Positions 54,745 to 64,000 of a stretch of 64,000 nucleotides of DNA are shown here, in pieces; within the stretch, counting starts at the first letter, position 1; each line of letters starts with the position of its first letter. The DNA is taken from assembly GCA_000750105.3 (NCBI GenBank), contig JPHH03000042.1:1-64000 (forward strand), written 5' to 3'. Source of the stretch: Tolypocladium sp. Sup5 PDA-1. Taxonomy: Eukaryota > Ascomycota > Sordariomycetes > Hypocreales > Ophiocordycipitaceae. The position numbers and the translations under genes were made by a program. Under the pieces are notes generated by a model. The model was not told the DNA's origin, did not search any database, and saw only the letters and a program-made list of their open reading frames with translations.

Positions 54745-57654
54745 ACGTGGTGAGTGATGACTGGCCGAGATGATGTATGCGTCATGTGGCCCGGAGATGG
54801 AGAGCGACTACGGATAGAGAGACATAAAAAAGAAGTGTATGGAAGAGATTGCATGTAGTTGGACGTTTCTGAAGACAATCTTGTTATGATTATGATACGA
54901 CGTATCATTGCCAAGTTTCATCCCAGACTTGCTGCGGGCGTGGCGCCGTGGCTGCGAAACGCCTCTGGCACACTGGTATCCGTATATTAGCTGCAAACTC
55001 GGCCCACCGCTTTGAAACGAAACAGCAACAGCAACAGCAGCAGCACCTGTACGGACTTGAGAGAGAGAGAAGTTGCGTGACAGCTTCACTTGCACCTGTG
55101 GGCTGATGACGATGGGCCACTGGGTGCTGAGACGTATATGGGAGAGGCTTGCCACGGCGACGCTCACGTGCGCTTGTTTACGAGGTTGATCGTCAGAGCG
55201 AGGCATGGATGCGCCCTTGAGGGATTCATCTACCTATCATACACCTCGGTCGGTGATCAAACAGCCAACGTAATGCTCAGCCAACAGCCCGATAACACGC
55301 CCATGTCCATGTCAGGTGTGCTCGCCTGTGTTGGCCATCTGCCGCCATACATACAAAGCCATGTAAGTGCTGTACTCGGTGCGTACAGGCGCGTTTATCG
55401 CCCCGTGTGTGGGTGACGACGACTCGTATCCAGCCGGGAGTGCATGGGAGAGGGGTTGGAAGGCAAACGGCAGATCACGACAGCGCGGTGTTGCGTGGGT
55501 TATCAGGTTGTCGAACTCAAAGGCCGGGCTGGAGGTTGCACTCTCGAGCTGCGTAGGAGCAGGCGCGTGCCGAGCCAAATACGACGTAGGCGTGGGATTG
55601 CCGTCGCTACAAGCAGCAGTCGATCAGACCTCACGTCGTTTCGGATCGCGGCTCATCGTCCCGGGTCCGTCGTCATCGTCTCTGGCTCGGGTCAGCCGCA
55701 GATGCAGCTATCGTCTCTTCATCAATCACCTCACTCAGCAAGCACCAAACAGGGAGCTCCTGCGCTAGAAGGGACCGTGCCAAGGACAGAGCCGCAGCGA
55801 TGGACAAGCGTCTGTCCATCGCGCGCAAAAGCCAAGTTTTCCTGGCCGTGGAGGAAGAGGCTTGTTTGGGCTGGTCTGTGGCTTGCCAATTGCCCTGCAG
55901 ACCACCATCAACAGCAGCCGCAAGCGCATCCGATGCAACCTTGGACGCGCCCTCCAACGCTCCAACGGGCCCCAGCCGCATAATCAGCAGAGTGGAACTG
56001 TGGAAGCATGCGACCCTGCTCGACCGGGCGCGATTCTCCACCGCGACCAGCCAACGGCGAGTGTCGGGTATGCCATTTCCAAGAAAAGCGCAGCGGCAAA
56101 CAAACGACTCGCGACCGGCGGCCATCGTCCCGACGTGTACATAGTAGTGCCGCAATTGCCGCTGCCCTCAGGGGGCCCTGTGGCGGCTGGCACCCCGACG
56201 ACGAACGGCCGGCTTTTTCTGTTCTAGGCCCGAAAAGCTTGTTAAGCTTGTTCTTTCGTCCGTCCGGGCCCTCTGCGCCGCCAATTGAGTGACAGACGGA
56301 ACGGGCTGTCCACAGGGGCATCTTATTACCCTTCATCTCCCTGAGATACTCGTAGACCGCCGGGGCCACGGTCGCGAACGTGCCCGTCGCTCAACAACTC
56401 ATGACCGCAAAGTTGCAAACCAACGAAACCAACGTGGGCGGCAGCCTTGGGGGCTATTGGCCTGGAACGCGGCAGCCTGCAGAGAATCCTGATGGTGCGC
56501 GTTCGATATTTGGCGTGTTTCCTGGTTTAGCCTGGGGGACGATCGTTGCTGACTCGAGAAGATGACGCAAAGGCCTGCTGCTGTTCCTTGCTGGACGATG
56601 GGTGGATGGGTGGATGGGCTTTTTCCCTCGCGACAGCTACTGCACATCGCCAGAGGAACCCTCCAACCTCCAACAGGCCAACGACAGTTGATTGACACGG
56701 CTCCACCAGCCCCCAGGGCACCGTGAAAGGTTCGTTTGGTGGCGTGGGATCGGCGATGATAAGCCTGCCACTGGGTGAAAACTGAGAAGTGACTCGCCCA
56801 CCCCGGTGCAATTCTCGGCCGGGGGATGGGGATGGATGGGGCCGCCACTGTGAGAGACTGATGAACGAGTGCTGTAATCCGTACTGTACTCGTAGCTTGT
56901 CTCTGGCCCACGCGCGGGTGGCTGCTCCTCTTGCTCGCCTTGCATCCGCCTCGCATGGCCTAGCTTTTAGCCCGACGACGTCGTAGCGAGCCTTGCCTGA
57001 TATGCACGCTGCTGCAAGTGCGAGTCTCCTAGCCCATGCACTGCACAGGGGCGAGGCTGGCTGGGGGCCATGACAGCAGCATTCGGGCACGTACTCCGTT
57101 CGGGTGGCAGTCCGTAGTTTGTACGGTACAGTACCAGACTGCGTGCTTTCCCATCCAGCCACCAAGAACCTGCCAGGGGGCTCGTTCGGACCAGATGGAG
57201 ACATCCATGCCGTTCGGAGCACTCTTGTACCTCCATCGTAGCGTGTCCCGGACGTCCGGTGGGGTGGTGCAATCAGTCAATCAACGGTGGCCGTCGCCGT
57301 CCCAGGCAAGCTAGGATGGCAACGTGGGTGGGCGAGGCGGATCTTCCTCCTGCGGAGCTCCAGCGGCGTTTTGCTCCTTTGGTTCGTTCCCAAGTTTCCC
57401 CATGATGTACGGAGTAGTCCGTAGATTCTCCTCCTTCCTTGCTTCATCTCTCCGTTTTGTGGGATTCGTGATGCCATGCCCAGACCCAGAGTTCTGGCGC
57501 GCACCCGAGCTTGTTGGTGATCTATAACTGCATCGCCCCTGTTGTTGCAGCTGCAGTCGGCATACATCCCGTCCCCTTCAACAACGAGAGACCCGCGTCT
57601 CGTCAGGGTCCTCGGTTCTCGTCCGCTCGACTTCGACTCACATCTGCCGATACG
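54745..57654. other. 2.9 kb intergenic region
   Basis: This holds the LeuRS 3' flank and the promoter of the small GPI-anchored protein gene. It contains a CAACAG/CAGCAG run at about 55020-55046, a GA run beside it and degenerate palindrome copies (57407-57417 and near 57090-57130). Open frames of 179 and 231 codons overlap on opposite strands and have no family features. Confidence 0.55.
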
Positions 57655-58078
57655 ATGCGTTTCGCCCTGCTCAGCGCTCTCGCGAGCGCGGCCATTGCTG
57701 TCGCTACTTCGGCCAACACCATCGCGGCCTCGCCTGCCACGACGCTCTCCGTGGCCTGGACAAGCTCCCCGGCTGCCATTGAGAGCCAAGCCGCTTCCTC
57801 AAGCAAAGGCGATTGTGGCACCCACTCGTCCGTCATCTCGTTCCCCGTCTCGCAACCAAATAGCACAGCCAGTGAGTCCTCCCAAGATATCGCCAAGCTC
57901 GCTCCGCATCAGCTAACCTTGGCCAGCCCACTTCACCACCACCGTTATCCCTACCGCGCGACCCAATGCCACGACGTCTCATACCGCAGAGGTAACCGGA
58001 GGCGCCATCCCGCAGCAAATGCAGGCTTCCATCGTCGGCTTGCTGGGATTCTGCATCATGGGCTTGGTCATGCTATAG
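57655..58078 (+). CDS. Small secreted, probably GPI-anchored cell-surface protein
   Basis: Exons 57655-57871 and 57927-58078 give 122 residues; the 55-nt intron (GTGAGT...GCTAACC...GCCAG) joins as NSTATHFTTTVIPTARPNAT. A signal peptide is clear (MRFALLSALASAAIAVATSA). The mature part is Ser/Thr/Ala-rich with two N-glycosylation sites (NST, NAT) and a single cysteine pair region (GDCGTHSS). The C-terminus has a small-residue omega-like site (EVTGGAIPQ) followed by a hydrophobic end, SIVGLLGFCIMGLVML, the pattern of a GPI attachment signal. It is expected on the plasma membrane or wall. There is no specific family match; such genes evolve fast. Confidence 0.78.
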
Positions 58079-59017
58079 ACAAGGCGATTGGGATACGAAG
58101 TAATGATGCTGTACGACACGCGCGGCTGTTGCTCGCGCCACCCCTCATAGAACATGCCTCTGGCAGGCCCGGCGTTTTAATAGCATAGAGATACCACGAG
58201 CCTTGAGCCATCCGTCTTGGATTGGCTCCGAGGCTTTTTACTGCCAATGGCAGGACCCTAATTCAACAGACCTTTTGAATTCAATGGCTTTCCAACCGAG
58301 TGAACCAAGGAGTGGAGGTGCATGCGGTTGGGGCGCGACACTTGTCTTGCTTCCGCGCCGCGGCGTCGCACAGAGATAACTATCTGCAGTGGAGTCGAAT
58401 CGCGAGCCACTCGGGACTGACACGGGGGCTGCTCCGACATATGCTCGAGGCTTCAAAGTGTATATTGAGTAACATGAGGCGGGTCGGTGTCGTGCACGCC
58501 ATCGCTGGCGAGACGTACCAGCGACAGCGACGCCGCCATGTCGTGGTCTGGAGCTGCGCGCCGGCTCTGGCCACATCCGACCTAATTATCTGATCCCAAT
58601 GTTTGGCCGGGCCTTGAGACGGCGGGCGATGTCAGATCGAGCCGCTTCTTGAGCCGCGGACACAAACCAACTGCTCCCGATGTTCTGAGACATGCGGAAT
58701 CGTCGCGGTCGTGCGGCGCTTCGTTCAGAACGGCCAGAAGCCCAGATCATAAATGACTGCAGGCACCCCACTGGTGCCCCTTCCCGTATCAACACGGGCA
58801 AGACGTCTTGAAACTGCCCTTGGTCGCGATGACCGCCGTGTGCGAGTACATCGTAGCGAGGTCGCCATCCTGAGGATGGTTGGTGACTCTTGCCTCTTGA
58901 TGAGTCAAGTTGGTCTGCTCGGTCGCCGCAAAACCCGAGCGGGGTTGGTGACTGAAGGATATCGAGTATTCTCGAAAGCCGGACACGGCTCTGGATATCG
59001 TCCTTCTCTTCGAGCGT
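58079..59017. other. Convergent intergenic region
   Basis: This holds the 3' flanks of the GPI-anchored protein gene and DPH3. A short palindrome-like copy (TACGAAGTA) lies at about 58093-58101. No gene seen. Confidence 0.6.
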
Positions 59018-59331
59018 TTAGGCCGCGATGGGGATCTGGCTGCCCGAGTTGCTGGACGGGGGAGGCTTGGGCAAGTCGTCCTGCAAAAGTCAGTCGCCGT
59101 CACGCGCAGGACGCACCCCCGGCAGAAACGTACAAGGTCAAAGATGACGCGGATCATCAGGCTGCAGCTGGGGCAGACGGCAATGTCCTGCTCGTCGCGG
59201 AGATCATCGAGGGCAATCTGGAAGCGGTCGCCGCAGGGGCACGGGTAGTGGTACAGCTGCTGCGCCTCGTCAAAGGTCATGTCCTCGATCTCAATCTCGT
59301 CGTAGATGGAGAGGTTCTCGTCGTCGGACAT
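59018..59331 (-). CDS. DPH3: Diphthamide biosynthesis protein 3 (Dph3/Kti11, CSL zinc finger)
   Basis: A small iron/zinc-binding electron donor for the Dph1-Dph2 radical enzyme that starts diphthamide formation on eEF2; in yeast it is also required for Elongator-dependent tRNA modification. Exons 59331-59134 and 59080-59018 give 86 residues, normal length. The four metal-binding cysteines are C31, C33, C53 and C56 (YHYPCPCGDRF and VCPSCSLMI). The 53-nt intron (GTACGT...ACTGAC...TGCAG) joins RVIFDL to DDLPKPPPSS. The acidic N-terminus (MSDDENLSIYDEIEIEDMTF) is typical. The frame is open upstream to 59376 but the conserved start is at 59331. Confidence 0.96.
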
Positions 59332-59870
59332 GTTGGCGATGAAGAAGAAGCAGCGATAGCAGGTCTCTGACGGCACAGATGCGCAGCTTTGAAAGGGAAT
59401 CGTCTTGTCTTTCTTTCGATGCCCCGCGGTCTCGCTCGTGTGTGCTTGGGGAGAGAAAAATCTACCCCACAGACGTGGCTGGTGCGTTTGCGGGCGACTG
59501 TGGCTGGAGCGCCTATCACATGCCCGACTGACAGCGGGAAGGGCTGTGGCTATGCCGTCACCGGCCTAGACCCGTGCCTTTGGCCGAGGGCCATGTGCTC
59601 CGCGACGACGAATCGACGGTCTGGCAATGTAATCTCTTCATCTGCGTCGACGGCGTCAATCATCGTGCCCTTCCGACCGCGACCCTGAATGCTGGTCGAC
59701 CTGGCGCCTCGCAGCCTCCCATCACCGCCAGCATCACCGATGCGCCGCCGCTCGTGACGCCCGCCGCGAACCTCGTCCTGCCCCCTCACCCTACTCCCTG
59801 CCGAGCGAGCGAGCGAGCGAGCGTGGACTGGGCCGTCGTCGTGTGATATTGCCGCGTCAGCCGTCCAGCC
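59332..59870. promoter_or_regulatory. Divergent promoter region of DPH3 and the ABC transporter
   Basis: A 539-bp gap between outward-facing starts. It contains a GCGAGCGAGCGAGCGAGCG run at about 59805-59823 near the transporter start. No gene seen. Confidence 0.6.
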
Positions 59871-62180
59871 ATGGCATCGCAGTCCAAGTTCGGCCTGCCG
59901 GGCGACCGCACCGTCCGCAGCATCGTGTCCAACCTCACGCGGCTGTACCTGTCCAACCGCACGCGCATCTCGCGCGCCGTCTGGATCACCCTCTTCGTCG
60001 CCCTCGTCAACCGCGTGCGCCATGCCATCGCCGAGCAAAAGGCCGCCTCCGCGCGCGAGGCCAACCAGCGCACCGCCCGCCGCGGCACCGTGTCGTCGTC
60101 CGGCGAGGAGACGCCCAAGAAGAAGGTCGCGCTGGACCGCGAGTTCTTCCGCGCCCTGCTGCGGTTGATGCGCATCGTGATACCAGGCTGGCGCACCAAG
60201 GAGACGCGCCTGCTGATTAGCCACACCTTCTTCCTGGTGCTGCGGACGCTCATCAGCCTGCGCGTCGCCGAGATGGACGGCGCCATTGTCAAGGCGCTGG
60301 TCAAGGGCAACGGCAAGGAGTTTCTGAAGAATATCGTGTGGTGGATGCTCATCGCGGTGCCCGCGACCTTTACCAACTCCATGGTGAGATTGCTCCCACG
60401 AACGCCGGCGACCGGGCATACAGAGGCTAATATTCCCGCAGCTGTCATATCACCAAGCAGAGCTGTCTCTAAAGTACCGCACACGGCTAACGCAGCACAT
60501 CCACGACAAGTATCTGTCCAAGCTGACCTTTTACGGCATCTCGGCGCTCGACGACCGGATAAAGAACCCCGACCAGCTGATTGCCGTGGATGTTTCCAAG
60601 TTCTCCAACAGCCTGGCCGAGCTGTACAGCAACTTGGCCAAGCCCTTGCTCGACATGGTATGCCGCCTCCCCCCGTGACGCTCGCCCGCTGACCCCTTTG
60701 CTGACCCCCGCCAGACCATCTACACCTACTCCCTGTCCAAGAGCGTCGGCGGAGAAGGCGTCGTCTTCATGTCGCTGCTGGTCCAGGTCTCGGCAAACGT
60801 CCTGCGCGTGCTGACCCCTCCGTTTGGCAAATACGTCGCCGACGAGGCTCGGCTCGAGGGCGAGTTCCGGTTCCAGCATTCCCGCCTGATAGACTACAGC
60901 GAAGAGGTGGCGCTCTACGCGGGCCACGACGCGGAAAAGGACACCCTGGACAAGGGCTACTTCACGCTCATCAAGCACGTCAACTACATCCTCCGGCAGC
61001 GCTTCTACCACGGCTTCATGGAGGACTTTGTCATCAAGTACTTCTGGGGCGCCCTGGGCCTGCTGCTCTGCAGCGTGCCCGTCTTCATCAAGATCCCCGG
61101 GCAGGTCGCGATGAACATGGGAGACAGGACCGAGTCGTTTGTGACCAACAGGCGGATGCTCCTGTCTGCGTCGGATGCGTTTGGACGAATCATGTTCTCG
61201 TACAGGGAAATCATGGAGCTGGCTGGCTACACCTCTCGAGTCGCCTCGCTGCTGGACGTCATGGACGATATCCAGTCTGGCCACTTCGAAAAGAAGCTGG
61301 TCTCGTCCTCGGGCATCGAGGGCAACGAGGCCGTGCTGCAGGGCCGCGGTACGATCCACAGCAGCAAGGACATTACCTTTATCGACGTGTAAGTTGCCCC
61401 ATCGCGATCAGAAACAACTGCGCAGTGAGCTGACGTCTACAAAGGCCGATTGTCTCCCCCAACGGAGACGTCCTCGTCAAGGCCCTCTCCTTCTCCCTCC
61501 AGTACGGCGACCACCTCCTCGTCGTCGGCCCCAACGGCTGCGGCAAGTCGTCCCTCTTCCGCATCCTCGGCGGCCTCTGGCCCGTCTACGGCGGCACCGT
61601 CTACAAGCCCCCCTTCAGCGCCATCTTCTACATCCCCCAGCGCCCGTACCTCTCGCGCGGCTCGCTCCGCCAGCAGATCATATACCCCGACTCCCTGCGG
61701 CAGATGCGCGCCCGCGGCGTCACCGACGCGGACCTGCTCTCCATGCTCAAGATCCTCGGGCTCGAGCACCTCGTCGAGCTGTACGACGAGGGCTGGGATG
61801 CCGAGGCCGAGTGGCGCGACGTGCTCTCGGGCGGCCTGCAGCAGCGCGTGGCCATGGCGCGGCTCTTCTACCACCGCCCGCAGTACGCCATCCTCGACGA
61901 GTGCACGAGCAGCGTGACGCTCGACACGGAGAAGGTCATGTACGACAACGCCAAGGCGCTGGGCATCACCCTCATGACCGTCAGCCACCGCCGCAGCCTG
62001 TGGAAGTACCACACGCACATCCTGCAGTTTGACGGGCAGGGCAACTACGTGTTTACGAAGCTTGACGCGGACAGGCGGATGAAGCTCGAGGATGAGCGGG
62101 AGGAGCTCGAGGTGAAGCTGAGGCAGGTGCCCGAGCTGGAGCGGAGGATGGAGGAGCTGGCGGCTTTGCAGAGAGGATAA
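59871..62180 (+). CDS. PXA2: Peroxisomal ABC half-transporter, ABCD subfamily (Pxa2-type)
   Basis: A half-transporter expected to pair with Pxa1 and import long-chain acyl-CoA into peroxisomes for beta-oxidation. Exons 59871-60383, 60442-60657, 60715-61388 and 61445-62180 give 712 residues. An N-terminal membrane domain contains the ABCD loop segment SRLIDYSEEVALYAGHDAEK, the EAA-like motif. The nucleotide-binding domain has Walker A GPNGCGKSS (K502), signature LSGGLQQR (from residue 595), Walker B YAILDECTS and switch-region SHRRS. The C-terminus is a charged coiled coil (DADRRMKLEDEREELEVKLR). The joins NSM-LSYHQAELSLKYR and LDM-TIYTYSLSKSVGG agree with the family. I assign Pxa2 over Pxa1 mainly from length. 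Confidence 0.93.
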
Positions 62181-62760
62181 ATGGAGGATGGCGAGAGCAG
62201 GAGATATCACACCGGGATTTGAACTATTTGTGGTAACACAGGAGAGATACACCGGCATCAAATATGTACAACACAGCCGTTTAGATGACCCGGCTCCTGG
62301 GACGTTGGTCCAACAAGACGATTGCCCCTAGAGCATCTCGTGTCTCCGCCGCTCCTCGAGCCGGCCTGTTTTCTGTTTCTTCGTCACCAGGCGGTATCAA
62401 TGCGCCTTATTCTCTGTCCCTTGATCTCTGTCCAACAGAGAGATATCTGATATTCTGCCACATCCATCTCTATCTATACAATAGGAAAGCAAGCACGCTC
62501 AAGCCAGACCTGCAAAACCCAACATCACTCACAGTCCGCAACCTCCGGCATCCGGCTCGGATGAAACCGACAACTCTCCCTGTGCGCGCTGTTGTCCCTC
62601 GCCAGGATCTGCCTGTGATCCGCACCGCAATCGTAGCAAAATTCGTGTTTGCAACTGGTGCCTGCGAGTTGTCAGCCACAGACTGCGCGAGGTATTCCCC
62701 CTGGCGGGTGTGTGTGTGTGTGTGTGTGTGTGACATTGTCGTCGAGCGGTTTGAGGTCCG
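62181..62760. other. Convergent intergenic region with a GT microsatellite
   Basis: This holds the 3' flanks of the ABC transporter and the RBR ligase gene. (GT)12 lies at 62708-62732. No gene seen. Confidence 0.7.
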
Positions 62761-63925
62761 CTAGAAGCGGTAGTTGATGCAGTTGATGCTGTGACCGCCG
62801 GTCCACGTCTCGTGGCAGGACCAGCAGAACTCGTGGCGACACTTGATGCCTGCGATGGTTGTTGGTTTCGACTTGCTTGGGTGGGATATGTGATGTGGAG
62901 GAGGGTTGGACCTTGCGTGGGGATGGGGATAGGGATATGAAGACGATTCTAAGCGGAACAGGGGAAACTTACAAGTCATGTGTGAACTGTGAAAAACATG
63001 TTAGCCAAATGACTCAGATGGTGTTACAGATGCTGGACACGCACCAGCCCTCGTTCTTCTCAATCGCCCACCCGCACCCCGGACAAGGCCTCGTCGTCTT
63101 GCTAACCGTCTCCCGGCTCTGCCTCTCCTCCCTCTGCCTCCGCGCAATGATCCGCCGCGCCAGGGCCGCCGCCTTGATCGCCCGCTCCCGCTCCTCGTGG
63201 CACCTCTCCTCGCGCCGGCGCGTCTCGGCCCGGTCCTCCGCCAGCAGCCCCTGGGCCATGGCCCTGTCGGCGTCCACCTGCGCCCTCTGCGCCTGCGACA
63301 GCTCCTCGTTCTCCATCTCGATCCGGGAGCGGAAGTTCTCGGGGTCCGCGAGCAGCCGGTCGTACTCGTCGCACGACAGGTTCTCGTGCCAGGGGACGTT
63401 GTGCTGGAAGCAGGACCGGTGGTCGCAGTGTAGGCACCTTACGATCGGCTGTTCCCGGCCGGACTCGTGGATCTGGCCGGAGCCGCAGCCGGATGTACAC
63501 CAAATGAAGTTTACTGCTTGAGACATGGCAGCCCTCAGAGCCAGGGTCTCGTATCTAAGGTGCTGCTGTTAGCCTTCTCGTCCCGGGTCAACGTACACAG
63601 CAGCACCTACCGTAGGAAAGTCGCCGCATCCGCGAAGCGCTGAATGTCGACATACTCCAGCAGCTCCTTGCACTCTGGACAGCGAATCTCGGTCCAAAGC
63701 CTGTTGTTCAAATCACACTTGATGGACATACTCACACAGTCTAAGCACGTTGAAGGGGGGTGCTTGCAGGTCGCCGTCAAGGAGAAGCGAGGAAACAAGG
63801 CCACCTCCTTGGTCTCCATGCAGACGGCACAGTCGCGCTCGCCACTGAGGTGCTCTGCCGGGGTTCGTTGACGAGTGACGACGATACAGGGGGCATCTGC
63901 CGCCTTTGAATACCGCTGTCCAAAG
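62761..63925 (-). CDS. RBR-type (RING1-IBR-RING2) E3 ubiquitin ligase, 5' end outside the window
   Basis: Exons seen: 63925-63611 (upper boundary inferred at CCCAG), 63554-63045, a 14-nt exon 62987-62974 and 62849-62761. RING1 starts RDCAVCMETKEVALFP and continues TATCKHPPSTCLDC to RCPEC. The IBR has WCTSGCGSGQ, CLHCDHRSCFQHNVPWHENL and SCDEYDRLL. RING2 is CPGCGWAIEKNEGCSHMTC then IKCRHEFCWSC, assembled through the 14-nt exon, and its catalytic-type cysteine is present. A charged helix of about 90 residues (from RIEMENEELSQAQRAQVDAD) separates IBR and RING2. RBR enzymes move ubiquitin through a RING2 thioester. The frame meets a stop just above 63925, so an intron must connect to further 5' exons beyond 64000. 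Confidence 0.9.
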
Positions 63926-64000
63926 CTGGGGAAGAAATCTTCTCAGTACGGCTCGGCAATAAAGAGATTCAAGGAAACAATAAGAAGCAAAATGCCAGTA

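Noticed and set aside
56527..57222. 231-codon open frame on the minus strand
   Set aside because: There is no coding bias or domain, and opposite-strand frames of similar length overlap it.
1..64000. tRNA genes, rRNA, CRISPR arrays, secondary-metabolite clusters or intact transposons
   Set aside because: I found no cloverleaf-like B-box context, no spaced repeats, no synthase or P450 clusters and no reverse transcriptase or transposase frames. Short or degenerate RNA genes could still be missed by eye.

Overview
This is a nuclear genome segment of a filamentous ascomycete. It is most likely a Sordariomycete, and probably from the order Hypocreales. Coding sequence is GC-rich. Introns are short (48 to 169 nt), begin GTRNGT-like and carry a CTAAC or CTGAC branch site. 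The gene set is fungal: UDP-galactopyranose mutase, a Chs7-family protein, a group X hybrid histidine kinase, NCE101 and several small fungus-only proteins. I cannot name the species. I saw no rRNA, tRNA, CRISPR or intact transposon.

Layout from left to right. A clipped gene end (3-218) is followed by a proline-rich, coiled-coil fungal protein on the minus strand (645-2238), then 8.4 kb with no recognisable gene. Next come a 2,558-residue hybrid histidine kinase (10689-18508, minus) and UDP-galactopyranose mutase (20132-22104, minus). After a 3.9 kb gap there is a compact housekeeping block: a DUF250/TPT membrane transporter, ribosomal protein eL27, NCE101, a TTC36-like TPR protein, 4-hydroxyphenylpyruvate dioxygenase, the TFIIH subunit Ssl1 and a Chs7-family membrane protein (26008-36628).

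The stretch from 36.6 to 44.5 kb looks accessory. It is gene-poor and holds a small four-helix membrane protein that I reconstructed from three exons (39891-40623). Beside it is a frameshifted relic of a repetitive fungal membrane-module gene family (about 41593-42540). It also holds a perfect 18-nt palindrome and a T17A13 inverted repeat.

The right-hand part is dense and conserved: an MFS sugar transporter, a DUF1763/LYR-like protein, frataxin, the AP-3 sigma subunit, a small mitochondrial-type membrane protein, cytosolic leucyl-tRNA synthetase, a small GPI-anchored protein, Dph3, a peroxisomal ABCD half-transporter and, running off the right edge, an RBR ubiquitin ligase. Most neighbours are unrelated in function. 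Divergent pairs share short promoters (eL27/NCE101, frataxin/AP-3 sigma, membrane protein/LeuRS, Dph3/ABC transporter). Frataxin and Dph3 both touch Fe-S/iron biology, and Dph3 and LeuRS touch translation, but I see no real cluster.

All exon joins were worked out by hand from reading frame, splice signals and protein continuity. They have not been tested against transcripts.
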